Positions 1 through 8,695 are shown, numbered from the stretch's first letter. The stretch: DNA of 64,000 nt from Saprospiraceae bacterium (GCA_019638455.1 JAHBTU010000003.1:806001-870000); one strand, 5' to 3'. Notes: generated from the letters alone by a model not told the origin. A program made the numbers and translations.

Positions 1-84
1 CAAACTGCCACAGGCGATATACCCGTCGAGAACGCGGACAACTTTTTTATGGAAGATGAAGCGAAATCTCTATTGACTCATTGA
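1..84 (+). CDS. C-terminal end of an unidentified protein (partial)
   Basis: Frame 1 is open from the first base to a TGA at 82-84 and gives 27 residues ending in AKSLLTH. The upstream part lies outside the window. The stretch is acidic and has no recognisable motif, so no function can be given. It would converge on the FAD oxidoreductase ending at 106, leaving 21 bases between them. Length alone does not prove that it is coding. Confidence 0.4.
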   Translation, partial: QTATGDIPVENADNFFMEDEAKSLLTH

Positions 85-105
85 GCCGGTGAGTGGATTT
101 GCGCT

Positions 106-1407
106 TCATTCTTCCAATCTTTTGTCGGGTTGCAGCAGCCGCTCCTTCAGCAGCGAATAAAACTTTTCCGAGCCAAAAGCCGAGGGGTTCACCTGCCCCA
201 TTCGCGGCGCGGAACACGCATCTTTGGTCAAATAAATCTTGCCGCCCAGGCTCCACACCAAGTCATCTAATTTTTCCACTAAATGGAAAATGGTCTTCGT
301 GCGCGGAAAATCCAGCGCCAGCGAATAGCCCTTGATGGGGAATGAGTGCACCGCTTCCGGCGGGCGCTCTCCGTGGCGTTTTAGCACCGTCAGAAACGGT
401 GTTTCGGGGCTTTTTTGAATCAGTGCCAGCATCTTTTTCAGTCCTTCCAAACTTTGCTCTTCCGGCAGGCAACATTGATATTGGATGAAGCCGCGCCGCC
501 CGTAAAGCCGATTCCAATGGCCGATGCGGTCGAGTGGATAGAAACAAGCATCGAGGTCAACAACCTTTTCGTTAGGTTGGTTTTTTCTATAAAAAAGTTC
601 GTTGTAGGTCTTGATGGTCAGCGGATTGAGCAGCCAAGCAGGGGCGAACAGCGGAACGTTCACGGATTTTTTTGCCGGAAATGTGAGCGGCGAACTCGCC
701 TCTCTTTCTCTCAGATGCTCCGCCAGAAACACGGCTCCTCGCCCGTGCGGGTGCATCCCGTCGAGCCATGCCACTTGATAGGGCCAGCGGCGGTTTTCCT
801 CGAAGGCGCTGAACAACCTGTCCAAATCGGCGGCTCGCACCGTCATCTGTCGGAGTTGTGCGGAGGATATTTCCATTAATTGGAATTTTGCGGAAAGGAT
901 GATGCCCGTCCAACCCATGCCGCCGCAAGTCTGCCAAAACAGGTCGGGGTGCTCCGTGCGCGAGCAAGTCACGATTTCCCCTGATGCGAGCATCAACTCG
1001 AACGAGTGCAGCCAATTGGAAAAACAGCCTTTTGCGGGGTGGTTTTTGCCGTGCACATCGCTGGCAATGGCTCCGCCGACGGTGATGAACTTGATGCCGG
1101 GCGTGACGTGGAAAAACCAGCCTGCTGGCACGACGAGTTCGAGCAAGTCTGCCAACAACACGCCTGCCTGACATTCTATTTGGCCTGTTTGAGGCTCGAA
1201 TTGCAGCACGCGATTGAGGCGTAGCGTCGAAAGGACGGAGGGGCCAAGTGCCGCGTCGCCGTAACATTTTCCGTTGCCGCGAGCGATAAGGCGCTCCTGC
1301 GATAACAGGCACGCTCTCACCTCCTCGATACTTTCGGGCGTGGCGACGCGGGCCTCGATCGCGGGGTAATTGCCCCAATTGGCAAGTGTGGTTTGGGTGA
1401 GCGTCAT
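106..1407 (-). CDS. FAD-binding oxidoreductase, DprE1/FAD-linked oxidase type
   Basis: 433-residue flavoprotein of the FAD-linked oxidase (PCMH fold) family. The FAD pyrophosphate loop is visible as RGNGKCYGD (about residues 43-51), followed by GGAIASDVHGKNH (about 111-123), a motif shared with decaprenylphosphoryl-ribose oxidases such as DprE1 and with related sugar/aldonolactone oxidases. The N-terminal half is the FAD domain and the rest the substrate cap. A longer reading frame continues upstream, but that part is proline- and arginine-rich and runs through a dispersed repeat, so the ATG at 1407 (MTLTQ) is preferred. DprE1-like genes are often followed by a short-chain reductase; none is seen here. 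Substrate unknown. Confidence 0.85.
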   Translation of the reverse strand: MTLTQTTLANWGNYPAIEARVATPESIEEVRACLLSQERLIARGNGKCYGDAALGPSVLSTLRLNRVLQFEPQTGQIECQAGVLLADLLELVVPAGWFFHVTPGIKFITVGGAIASDVHGKNHPAKGCFSNWLHSFELMLASGEIVTCSRTEHPDLFWQTCGGMGWTGIILSAKFQLMEISSAQLRQMTVRAADLDRLFSAFEENRRWPYQVAWLDGMHPHGRGAVFLAEHLREREASSPLTFPAKKSVNVPLFAPAWLLNPLTIKTYNELFYRKNQPNEKVVDLDACFYPLDRIGHWNRLYGRRGFIQYQCCLPEEQSLEGLKKMLALIQKSPETPFLTVLKRHGERPPEAVHSFPIKGYSLALDFPRTKTIFHLVEKLDDLVWSLGGKIYLTKDACSAPRMGQVNPSAFGSEKFYSLLKERLLQPDKRLEE

Positions 1408-1433
1408 GGCGCGGGTGTTTATTTCAGGCAAAT

Positions 1434-1540
1434 TATACCTTGATTCGCTAAGATTTGTCAGTTCAATATGCTCGCCCTCCTTGATTTTGACCGGATTGTG
1501 TTTGTAGCCATGCCCAAAACCTGGCGGCGCGAAGCGTATG
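1434..1540 (-). repeat. TATAC-ended dispersed repeat, copy 1
   Basis: About 107 bp, read on the minus strand. It ends in GACAAATCTTAGCGAATCAA followed by GGTATA and begins with a TTCGCGCCGCC-like segment. Related copies lie at 4366-4545, 5546-5650 and (partial) 24368-24424. Both ends start inward with TATAC. It fills most of the gap between the FAD oxidoreductase and the DUF4340 gene. No coding capacity is supported. Confidence 0.7.
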
Positions 1541-1556
1541 TTCAAAAGCAAGCACG

Positions 1557-2519
1557 TCAGCGCAATTGGTTTGGCTGCAGCCAATGGCTCATCCAGCGCA
1601 ATTGGGCGGTGTCGGTGGGGGCAAAAAAGTTGGAAGGGTTCTGCGACGAGTGAAAAACCCACGTTGACAGTCCTTTTTTGGCTAAGGTGATTTCTTCGGG
1701 CAATTCGGGCGGCTGCACATAGAAGAGCCTGAAAACCAGCGAGTCTGACGAGGCTAGGTGCAGCGTGGTGCGTTGGAGCCACGTCTTGCGGGCGCGGCTT
1801 TCGTCGAAGTGGTCGGCAAAAGGGCTGCCATTGAGGCGGTTGAAAAGGGATAGCCAAGTCAGCATGGAGTCGTGAGGCACTGGGGCAAGTGCGGGCGTTT
1901 CCCATAGCCGGGTGGAGTCGTTTTTTTCAAAAAAAACGGGTGTCTGCGCGGGCCATTCGAGCATGACGGCACGGACAGTCTGAGGGTCGAACTGCGCCAC
2001 TGTGGGGCTTCGGAAGTAGTGCAGGGATTTTGAGAAAATGCCGCGCAGGTGGTTTTCCACCAAATAAATGCCTTCGTGGCGGCTGAGGCGGATATAGGTG
2101 GCAGGTTGGCCGTTTTCGGAGTGCTCGTCGCCGATTTCAAACTGCTCGATTATTTTGCTGTCTCGAAAAACAAGGATTTGCAGGTGTTTTTTTTCGGAAA
2201 AACCGAGCGTGTCGGGGCGGCGGGTTTTCACTATGCGCAAGGAACGAATGGAGCGGAGGGCTTGGAGGATATGCTCGATTTTTTCGGCCTCCACGACGAC
2301 GGAACGCAAATCCTGCGCCGCTGCCCAGCCTGCCTCGGTGCGTTCGAGCAGCAGTTCAGATTGGTCGGGGTGCAGGATGGCCACCTGCGTCACTTGTGCC
2401 GTGTCCACCGCAATCAAATCGGTTTGCAGCATTTGCTTGAGCGGCCACGGGAGCCTGCGAGCGAGCAGCCCTAAGGCCAACACGGCGAGAAAAAGCAAAA
2501 CTAAGTGCTTGTTTTTCAT
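1557..2519 (-). CDS. DUF4340 domain protein, membrane-anchored
   Basis: 320 residues. One N-terminal hydrophobic helix (residues 4-22) is followed by an exported, mostly beta-strand region. The repeated pattern of a residue-level readout (VTQVAILHPDQSELLLER, then SLRIVKTRRPDTLGF) is typical of DUF4340. In Bacteroidota DUF4340 proteins are often encoded next to GldF/GldG-type ABC transporters, but no such transporter is present here, so the role is unknown. The ATG at 2519 is the first start and is followed at once by a lysine-rich signal-anchor. It lies 33 bases downstream of the cardiolipin synthase gene and may be cotranscribed with it. Confidence 0.75.
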   Translation of the reverse strand: MKNKHLVLLFLAVLALGLLARRLPWPLKQMLQTDLIAVDTAQVTQVAILHPDQSELLLERTEAGWAAAQDLRSVVVEAEKIEHILQALRSIRSLRIVKTRRPDTLGFSEKKHLQILVFRDSKIIEQFEIGDEHSENGQPATYIRLSRHEGIYLVENHLRGIFSKSLHYFRSPTVAQFDPQTVRAVMLEWPAQTPVFFEKNDSTRLWETPALAPVPHDSMLTWLSLFNRLNGSPFADHFDESRARKTWLQRTTLHLASSDSLVFRLFYVQPPELPEEITLAKKGLSTWVFHSSQNPSNFFAPTDTAQLRWMSHWLQPNQLR

Positions 2520-2552
2520 GGGTATAGCACTTTTTTGGGCGAAGGTAACGAA

Positions 2553-4010
2553 TCAGAGCAAGGGCGAAAACAGGCGGGCGATTTTGTCGCCCAACACTTG
2601 CCATTTGTTGCGCCGCCGCCATGCGTGTTGCGTGATGAGGCGGCTGTCGTTGAGGTCGTTGAGAAAAGATTCGGCGAGTTCTTGGCAAAATTCTTTTCCA
2701 TAGATGACCGCGTTGATTTCAAAGTTCAGGTCGAAGCTGCGGTTGTCCATGTTGGCTGTGCCCACAAAACTCAGGTAATCGTCCACTACCAAGGTCTTTG
2801 CATGGACGAAGCCTTTTTGATAGAGGTAGATATGTACCCCGCAGTCGAGCAAATCTTGGTAGTAGGAGCGGGAAGCCGAGTTCACGAAGCCTGAATCCGA
2901 GATGCCCGGCACGAGCAGCCGCACCTCTTTGCCGCTCAAGGCTGCTTTGCGCAGGGCGTCGAAAATGCTTGCGTTGGGGATGAAATAAGGCGAAGTGAGA
3001 AAGATGCGTTCGTTGGCGTTGGCGATGGCGGTGAAATAGCTCAGCATGATGCCCGAACGCGGATAGTCGGGGCCGCCGGCGACGACTTGCACCAGTTCTC
3101 GCGCATTGGGGAGTGGTCTTGACGTGGGTGGGAAAAGCCGTTCGTCGGGGTTGATGCGCTGTCGGGAGCAAAAATTCCAGTCGGCGAGAAAGGTGTGTTG
3201 CAGTGTCCACACCGCTGGGCCTTCGAGCCGGATGTGGGTGTCGCGCCAATACATGGTGTTGGTTTTCACGGTGTTGATGTAGCGGTCGGACACGTTGATG
3301 CCGCCGACATAGCCCGTGTGCCCGTCTATCACGATTATTTTTCGGTGGTTGCGATAGTTGAGGCGGCTGGCAAAAAAAGGCCAGCGCACTTTGTAAAAGG
3401 GGAAGGCTTCCACCTTTCCGGCTTTCAGTTGTTTGAGGAATTCGCGCCTCAGACCCCTGCTCCCAAAATCGTCGTAGATGAACCGCACTTTCACGCCCGA
3501 TTTTGCCTTACGGAGCAACACGTCCTTTATCTGATTGCCGATATTGTCGTCCTCGTAGATGTAGTATTCGATATGGATAAAGTGTTGGGCCGATTCGAGG
3601 TCTTCCAGCAAGGCGGGGAATTTCGATTCGCCATTGTTCAGCAAGGTGACACAATTGAGCGACAACGGCTCGCGCACCTCATTCAGCAGCAACTGAGCGA
3701 GTTCGGTGTGGCCGCCCAATTGTGGTGCGTCGCGCTCGATGAGTTGCTCGGTCTTGGCCACATATTTTTCGCGGATGCTCATCAGCAGCTGATTGGTCGC
3801 CTTGAGTTTTTTGCTGTAAATCTGCCGTTTGCGGTAGTTGACACCCAGCGTGAAATAGGCGATACTACCCAACACCGGCAACATGACGTTGAGCAGCAAA
3901 TAACTCAGCGCCTTGGCCGGGTTGTTCGTGTCAAGGATGATGCGCACGGTTGTGAAAAACATTAGCGCGTACACGCCGATGGAAAGTAGGGTTTCAACTT
4001 GAATCTGCAT
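2553..4010 (-). CDS. cls: Cardiolipin synthase (phospholipase D family)
   Basis: 485-residue membrane enzyme that joins two phosphatidylglycerol molecules, or related phospholipids, into cardiolipin. Two N-terminal membrane helices (about residues 8-25 and 35-55) precede two phospholipase D domains. Both HKD motifs are intact: H222-x-K224-x4-D229 in NHRKIIVIDG and H403-x-K405-x4-D410 in FVHAKTLVVDD, each followed by the usual GxN/GTANMD segment. Length matches bacterial ClsA. The reading frame continues upstream through the heptamer array as repeated PPSTFYLLPST, which is not protein-like; the ATG at 4010 gives a normal start just before the first membrane helix. Confidence 0.93.
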   Translation of the reverse strand: MQIQVETLLSIGVYALMFFTTVRIILDTNNPAKALSYLLLNVMLPVLGSIAYFTLGVNYRKRQIYSKKLKATNQLLMSIREKYVAKTEQLIERDAPQLGGHTELAQLLLNEVREPLSLNCVTLLNNGESKFPALLEDLESAQHFIHIEYYIYEDDNIGNQIKDVLLRKAKSGVKVRFIYDDFGSRGLRREFLKQLKAGKVEAFPFYKVRWPFFASRLNYRNHRKIIVIDGHTGYVGGINVSDRYINTVKTNTMYWRDTHIRLEGPAVWTLQHTFLADWNFCSRQRINPDERLFPPTSRPLPNARELVQVVAGGPDYPRSGIMLSYFTAIANANERIFLTSPYFIPNASIFDALRKAALSGKEVRLLVPGISDSGFVNSASRSYYQDLLDCGVHIYLYQKGFVHAKTLVVDDYLSFVGTANMDNRSFDLNFEINAVIYGKEFCQELAESFLNDLNDSRLITQHAWRRRNKWQVLGDKIARLFSPLL

Positions 4011-4101
4011 GGCAAGGCATACAATAATATAGCTGTGAAGGTAAGCGGCAAGTAATGGAAAGTCATCGCTACTTTTGCCGCTCTTTTTTTGGTGGAATTT
4101 T

Positions 4102-4347
4102 AGGTGGAGGGTAGAAGGTGGAGGGTAGAGGGTAGAAGGTGGAGGGTAGAAGGTAGAAGGTGGAGGGTAGAGGGTAGAGGGTAGAAGGTGGAGGGTAGAA
4201 GGTGGAGGGTGGAGGGTAGAAGGTGGAGGGTAGAAGGTGGAGGGTAGAAGGTGGAGGGTAGAAGGTGGAGGGTGGAGGGTAGAGGGTAGAAGGTGGAGGG
4301 TAGAAGGTAGAAGGTAGAAGGTAGAAGGTGGAGGGTAGAAGGTGGAA
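4102..4347 (+). repeat. Heptamer tandem array GGTRGAR, arm 1
   Basis: About 35 consecutive units of seven bases, mostly GGTAGAA, GGTGGAG and GGTAGAG, with no other sequence between them. It lies upstream of cls, and the reverse complement of the same array occurs at 4584-4785. The uniform 7-base period with purine-only variation marks slipped-strand expansion, not coding sequence. Confidence 0.95.
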
Positions 4348-4365
4348 GGCTGATTTGCGTTGACT

Positions 4366-4545
4366 ATATACCTCGCGCCGCCAAGTTTTGGGGATGGCTG
4401 AAATTGCAATCTGTTCAAAATCAGGGAGAGCAATCATGCGCATCTGACAAATCCTAACGAATCGTAAAAACTTAGCGCGTCACCCCCGCCCCCTCCCGGT
4501 GGGGGTGACGCGAGCGGCTAAGTATTTACAACGAATCAAGGTATA
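4366..4545 (+). repeat. TATAC-ended dispersed repeat, copy 2, interrupted
   Basis: Related to the copies at 1434-1540 and 5546-5650: TATACCTCGCGCCGCC at the left, AGGGAGAGCAATCATG in the middle, and AACGAATC followed by AAGGTATA at the right. The right end is displaced by a 66-bp palindromic insert at 4464-4529. At the left it is joined to GGCTGATTTGCGTTGACTATA (4349-4369), the same end that closes the 180-bp repeats found at 15.6, 17.7 and 19.2 kb. Confidence 0.75.
4464..4529. mobile_element. 66-bp palindromic insert with 8-bp target duplication
   Basis: The insert begins GTAAAAACTTAGC and ends GCTAAGTATTTAC, inverted repeats of 13 bases with one mismatch. Inside them lies a strong stem GCGTCACCCCC / GGGGGTGACGC. 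It is flanked on both sides by AACGAATC (4456-4463 and 4530-4537), which occurs once in the uninterrupted repeat copy at 5546-5650. This is the structure expected of a very small non-autonomous transposable element. Confidence 0.8.
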
Positions 4546-4583
4546 GCCCCAATAAGCCTCCTACTAAGTAGTCGTACTGAAAT

Positions 4584-4785
4584 CACCTTCTACCCTCCAC
4601 CTTCTACCCTCCACCTTCTACCCTCCACCTTCTACCCTCCACCTTCTACCCTCTACCTTCTACCCTCTACCTTCTACCCTCCACCTTCTACCCTCCACCT
4701 TCTACCCTCCACCTTCTACCCTCCACCCTCCACCTTCTACCCTCTACCCTCTACCCTCTACCCTCCACCCTCTACCCTCTACCTA
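4584..4785 (-). repeat. Heptamer tandem array, arm 2 (inverted)
   Basis: About 28 units of TTCTACC, CTCCACC and CTCTACC, the exact reverse complement of the units in 4102-4347. The two arms face each other across about 240 bases and could fold into a very long hairpin. The array ends shortly before the CMP-kinase-like gene at 4822. Confidence 0.95.
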
Positions 4786-4821
4786 AATTTTTCACCCTCT
4801 AACGACTTCAATGTCCCTCAC

Positions 4822-5394
4822 ATGACGAACAAAATCACCATCACAGGCGACCTCGGCAGCGGCAAAAGCGTGGTGTCGAGCATATTGTGTGAAAAAACAG
4901 GCTACGAATATGTGTCCACCGGGCGCATCCAGCGCCAATTGGCCAAAGAACTCGGACTTGACACACTTGAAATGAACCGCCGCGCCGACATGGACCCAAC
5001 CATTGACCAACGTATTGACGGCATTTTCATTGACCTCGGCAAAGACCCGAAAGGCTACATCGTGGACAGCCGCATGGCGTGGTTTTTCCTGCCCGAATCG
5101 TTCAAAGTGTATCTGCAAACAGACATCGCCGTCGCAGCCGAGCGCATTTTCAACGACCCCACCCGCAAGAGTGAGGAATACGAAACCAAAGAGGAGGCAG
5201 TAAGAAAAATAATCGCCCGCAAGAAAAGCGAGAACGCGCGTTTTTGGGTAAAATACGGTGCCGATTGCACCAACCTTCACAACTTCGACTTAGTGCTCGA
5301 CACCACGCACCGCAGCCCGGAGCAGGTGGCTGCGTTGATACTCAAAGCACTTTCTTGGAAAAACGAAGCCATCCCATTTGCGCGATTTTTATGA
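4822..5394 (+). CDS. Cytidylate-kinase-like P-loop kinase
   Basis: 190-residue P-loop protein. The Walker A motif GDLGSGKS is at residues 9-16, followed by a helix and YVSTGRIQRQLAKELGL, where CMP kinases bind the nucleotide. VDSRMAWFF and the arginine-rich lid region (RKSEEYETKEEAVRKIIARKKSENARF) also fit the cytidylate kinase-like family (phosphate transfer from ATP to CMP/dCMP). It is shorter than housekeeping Cmk (about 225 residues) and belongs to the atypical AAA/Cmk-like group, so the substrate is not certain. The ATG at 4822 gives the P-loop at the normal distance from the N-terminus. Confidence 0.75.
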   Translation: MTNKITITGDLGSGKSVVSSILCEKTGYEYVSTGRIQRQLAKELGLDTLEMNRRADMDPTIDQRIDGIFIDLGKDPKGYIVDSRMAWFFLPESFKVYLQTDIAVAAERIFNDPTRKSEEYETKEEAVRKIIARKKSENARFWVKYGADCTNLHNFDLVLDTTHRSPEQVAALILKALSWKNEAIPFARFL

Positions 5395-5462
5395 GAGGGC
5401 TGGAATGTGGGGGGCAACAACCGCAACTCCCCTCTTCACCTCACTTCTGGACACTTTCAAAT

Positions 5463-5541
5463 TTGCCACGAAGTCACAAAGACGCAAAGCAAAGAGCTCA
5501 TTGACTTACCGCATTTTGTGCTTTTGCGTCTTTGCAGCACA
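5463..5541. repeat. Inverted repeat AAGACGCAAAGC in the 5395-5670 gap
   Basis: CACGAAGTCACAAAGACGCAAAG is answered about 30 bases later by GCTTTTGCGTCTTTGCAGCA, which gives a long imperfect hairpin. Short repeats of the type CACGAAG...CACAAAG are common between genes in Bacteroidota genomes. With the TATAC repeat at 5546-5650 it accounts for most of this gap. It could act as a terminator for the kinase gene ending at 5394. Confidence 0.5.
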
Positions 5542-5545
5542 AAAA

Positions 5546-5650
5546 TATACTTCGCGTCGTTAGTTTTTGGGCATCGCCAAAAGCGCAATCTGCTCAAAAT
5601 CAAGGAGAGCAATCATGGTCATCCGACAAATCTTAACGAATCAAGGTATA
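5546..5650 (+). repeat. TATAC-ended dispersed repeat, copy 3 (uninterrupted)
   Basis: 105 bp from TATACTTCGCG to AACGAATCAAGGTATA. It is the only copy here with both ends and no insertion, so it serves as the reference for copies at 1434-1540, 4366-4545 and 24368-24424. The internal box CAAGGAGAGCAATCATGG is shared by the family. Confidence 0.75.
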
Positions 5651-5670
5651 ATGTCCAGTAGTGCGCCTCA

Positions 5671-6477
5671 TCACCCTTGCTGAGCCGTTTCCTTCATCGC
5701 GGTCGCCAAATCATGCCCCAGATATCGGTCTATCAGATAATGCGCCAGATAAATGGCGGGTGTAAGCAGCACCGCCATCGCGCCCTTGTAGATGTAGCTC
5801 ATAATCGAAATCGCCAGCACCTGCAAAAACGGCAGCTGTTGCCCTATGTACAGCGCGATGAACACCACCACAAAACTGTCGAGAAATTGGGACACCAATG
5901 TGCTGCCCGTCGCCCGCAGCCAAATTTTGCTTTCGCCCGTCATCTTTTTGATGCGATGAAACACCCCGACATCCACCACCTGTGCCACCAAGAAAGCCAC
6001 GAGCGAACCAATGATAATCCACAAACTCTGCCCAAACACGATGCCGTAGGCCGCGTTGTAGTCCGTCACCTGCGCACGCATGGCAGCCTGCTCTTCTGCC
6101 GTCCAGTCGGGCTTGATGTGCGCCGTGCGCCAAAAATCGGCGGGTTCGAGGCCAATCGCCATGAACACAATGAGGAAACCATAAGCAATCAGGCCAGCCG
6201 TGAGGTAAGAAAGCACCTTGATGCCACGCGGCCCGAAATACTCGTTGATGATGTCGGTCATCACAAACACCGCAGGCCACATCAAGGCCCCAGCGGTCAG
6301 AGTGAAGGAAAGATTGCCCTGCCCGAAAAGGGTCCAGTTGACCGGCTCAAAGCCAAATGTTTTTTCCAACGAGAACAACTTGACCCCGATGAACTCGGCC
6401 ACGATGGCATTGGTCATGAAGAAACCCGCCAGCACCACCCAAAGGCGACTGGCTTTGGAGGAGAAAAAATCGCGCAT
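5671..6477 (-). CDS. Queuosine precursor transporter (YhhQ/VUT family)
   Basis: 268-residue integral membrane protein of the YhhQ/vitamin-uptake-transporter family, which imports queuosine precursors such as preQ0/preQ1 for tRNA modification. Six or more hydrophobic helices are visible. Family hallmarks are MTDIINEYFGPRGIKVLSYL near residue 73, SQFLDSFVVVFIA near 195, and YKGAMAVLLTPAIY near 232. The ATG at 6477 starts just before the first membrane helix. Upstream sequence was inspected for a preQ1 riboswitch and none was recognised. It is divergent from hscA, with about 200 bases between them. Confidence 0.9.
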   Translation of the reverse strand: MRDFFSSKASRLWVVLAGFFMTNAIVAEFIGVKLFSLEKTFGFEPVNWTLFGQGNLSFTLTAGALMWPAVFVMTDIINEYFGPRGIKVLSYLTAGLIAYGFLIVFMAIGLEPADFWRTAHIKPDWTAEEQAAMRAQVTDYNAAYGIVFGQSLWIIIGSLVAFLVAQVVDVGVFHRIKKMTGESKIWLRATGSTLVSQFLDSFVVVFIALYIGQQLPFLQVLAISIMSYIYKGAMAVLLTPAIYLAHYLIDRYLGHDLATAMKETAQQG

Positions 6478-6596
6478 AAGAGAGAAAGGCGGTTAGGGGC
6501 AATTAGGCGGCGCAAGGTTGCAAAAACATTGTAACCACTTTGTTGCCAACCAAAAATTTTTTGGGCTGTTTATCTTCGTGCCCGTAATGCTGACTT

Positions 6597-6665
6597 TTAG
6601 TTGGCGAATACACCCAATTAACGCCAACTTTCAGTTGGCCACACCCAGCCAACCAAAAGTTGGCG
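6597..6665. repeat. Cluster of short AGTTGGCG inverted repeats
   Basis: TTTAGTTGGCG, AACGCCAACTTTCAGTTGG and AACCAAAAGTTGGCGTT lie in tandem within 70 bases between the transporter and hscA. Related words (CACCAA...TTGGTTGACCGCCAA and AACACCAACCTCAAGTTGG) follow the 180-bp repeats at about 15761 and 19363. The repeats precede the hscA start codon by 8 bases and could affect its expression. Function unknown. Confidence 0.5.
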
Positions 6666-6673
6666 TTACTATC

Positions 6674-8554
6674 ATGGCAACATTTTCCATCAATCTAAAA
6701 GACGGCTCCGTCGAACAACCCAAGCCTGTCATCGTCGGCATTGACCTCGGCACCACCAATAGTCTTGTGGCCTACATGAAAGATGGCCGCTCGACGTGCG
6801 TGAAAGGCAAAGACGGCAAAAGCACGCTCGTGCCATCCATCGTCCATTTTGCCCAAAACGAGGAAATTATCGTCGGTGATGCCGCCAAAACGAAACTTGA
6901 GACCGACCCCGCCAACACGATTTACTCAGTGAAGCGACTCATGGGCAAGTCCTTCAAGGATGTGCGGGAACAGCAAGACTTTTTTGGATACCAAATCCTC
7001 GACGACGACACCGATTCGCTCGTGAAAATCCGCGTCAAAACTCGTTTTTACACGCCCGTCGAACTCAGTGCCCTCATTTTAAAAGAATTAAAAAACCGCA
7101 TCGAAAACGAACTTGGCACGGCTGTTTCCAAAGCCGTCATCACAGTGCCAGCCTATTTCAACGACAATCAGCGCCAAGCCACCCGCGATGCCGGCAAACT
7201 CGCCGGGCTGGATGTGTTGAGAATTGTCAACGAGCCGACGGCAGCCGCGCTGGCTTACGGGCTTGGCAACGAGGAAGGCAGGACGGAAACCATCGCCGTC
7301 TATGACCTCGGCGGCGGCACGTTCGATATTTCCATTTTGCGCATCGAAAACGGCATCTTCGAAGTACTCTCCACCAACGGCGACACTTTCTTGGGAGGCG
7401 ATGATTTTGACCGCGTCATTGTTGATTTTTGGCTGAAACAACTCAGTGCCCCCCACTCATCCGATGGCTTCATGTCATCGGATGAGTGGATAAAAAACAA
7501 GGAATTCGGCCAGCAAATCCGATTGCTCGCAGAGGCAGCCAAAAAAGCACTGTCGAGCGTCGAAGTGTTTGAAGGCGAACTGAACGGGCGGAAAGTGAGC
7601 CTGACGCGGGCGACGTTTGAGGGACTCATCGAGCCATTTGTGCGACGCACGTTGGATTGTTGCAAAAATGCCCTCCGCGATGCCAAACTTGATGTAGGCC
7701 AAATTGACAAAGTTGTCATGGTTGGGGGCAGCACACGAGTGCCGCTGGTGAAAAAATCCGTGTCCGGCTTTTTCCAAAAAACGGTGTTCGACAGCCTCGA
7801 CCCCGACGAGGTAGTGGCGCTTGGCGCGGCGATTCAAGCAGATATTTTGGCTGGCAACCAGAAAGATTTGCTCTTGCTCGACGTGACCCCCCTCTCGCTG
7901 GGCATCGAAACGGTGGGCGGGCTGATGGATGTGATTATTCCGCGCAATTCCAAAATCCCAACAAAGGCCGGGCGGCAGTACACAACCAGCGTGGATGGCC
8001 AGAAAAACCTGAAAATCAGCGTCTATCAAGGCGAACGCGATTTGGTGGAACACAACCGGAAATTGGGCGAGTTCATCCTGAAAGGCATACCGCCCATGCC
8101 TGCCGGCTTGCCAAAAATTGACATCCAATTCATCCTCAATGCCGATGGCATCCTCTTCGTGCGGGCGCGAGAGCTGCGCAGCAATCTGGAGCAACACATC
8201 GAAATCCGCCCGACCTACGGCATCAGCGAGGAGGAAATGGCCCTCATGTTGCTCGACAGCATTCAGAACGCTCAAACCGATATGCAGTCGCGGAGTCTTC
8301 TGGAAGCCCGCAACGAAGCGAACAACCTTCTCCTTTCGGGCGATAAGTTTCTGCAACAGCACAACGAAATCCTTTCGGAGTCGGAAAAAGCCACCACACA
8401 GGCGCTGCTAAAGGCGTTGCGCGAGGCAACAAAAGGCGAGGACAAGGATGCCATCCACCGCGCCATCGAGGAACTGAACGAATACACCGCACCGCTCGCG
8501 CACCGGGCTTTGGACGCGACTATTCGGCAGGCCATGCGCGGGAAAAAAGTGTGA
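6674..8554 (+). CDS. hscA: Hsp70-family chaperone, HscA-like
   Basis: 626-residue Hsp70. The nucleotide-binding domain shows GIDLGTTNS (residues 22-30), VPAYFNDNQRQATRDAG, NEPTAAALAYG, DLGGGTFD and VGGSTRVP; the substrate domain contains DVTPLSLGIETVGG. The N-terminus starts about 20 residues before the phosphate loop and the C-terminal helical end finishes in LDATIRQAMRGKKV, both features of HscA and not of DnaK. HscA with HscB delivers Fe-S clusters from IscU. No isc genes are nearby, so the role is by family only. The ATG at 6674 removes an upstream extension that runs through short repeats. dnaK proper lies at 13456. Confidence 0.88.
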   Translation: MATFSINLKDGSVEQPKPVIVGIDLGTTNSLVAYMKDGRSTCVKGKDGKSTLVPSIVHFAQNEEIIVGDAAKTKLETDPANTIYSVKRLMGKSFKDVREQQDFFGYQILDDDTDSLVKIRVKTRFYTPVELSALILKELKNRIENELGTAVSKAVITVPAYFNDNQRQATRDAGKLAGLDVLRIVNEPTAAALAYGLGNEEGRTETIAVYDLGGGTFDISILRIENGIFEVLSTNGDTFLGGDDFDRVIVDFWLKQLSAPHSSDGFMSSDEWIKNKEFGQQIRLLAEAAKKALSSVEVFEGELNGRKVSLTRATFEGLIEPFVRRTLDCCKNALRDAKLDVGQIDKVVMVGGSTRVPLVKKSVSGFFQKTVFDSLDPDEVVALGAAIQADILAGNQKDLLLLDVTPLSLGIETVGGLMDVIIPRNSKIPTKAGRQYTTSVDGQKNLKISVYQGERDLVEHNRKLGEFILKGIPPMPAGLPKIDIQFILNADGILFVRARELRSNLEQHIEIRPTYGISEEEMALMLLDSIQNAQTDMQSRSLLEARNEANNLLLSGDKFLQQHNEILSESEKATTQALLKALREATKGEDKDAIHRAIEELNEYTAPLAHRALDATIRQAMRGKKV

Positions 8555-8695
8555 TAAAGTGTTCATTAAAAACACATTAAAATCACTTTAAGGCGACAAA
8601 AAGCGCATTTTTAATCTTTCATCATTTGGGTAGTCAGTACGTTTGGCGGGAACTGTAATTCAACCATTCTCGCTCATCTTTAATTACCCGCTCTA

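Noticed and set aside
4069..4443. A 124-residue minus-strand frame rich in PPSTFYLLPST
   Set aside because: It is the translation of the heptamer array, whose 7-base period runs through all three frames. No protein family has this pattern.
4102..4785. A CRISPR array
   Set aside because: Units are 7 bases without spacers, and no cas genes are present.
6478..6560. A preQ1 riboswitch upstream of the queuosine-precursor transporter
   Set aside because: The upstream sequence lacks the expected stem and A-rich tail of preQ1-I, and no preQ1-II fold was seen.
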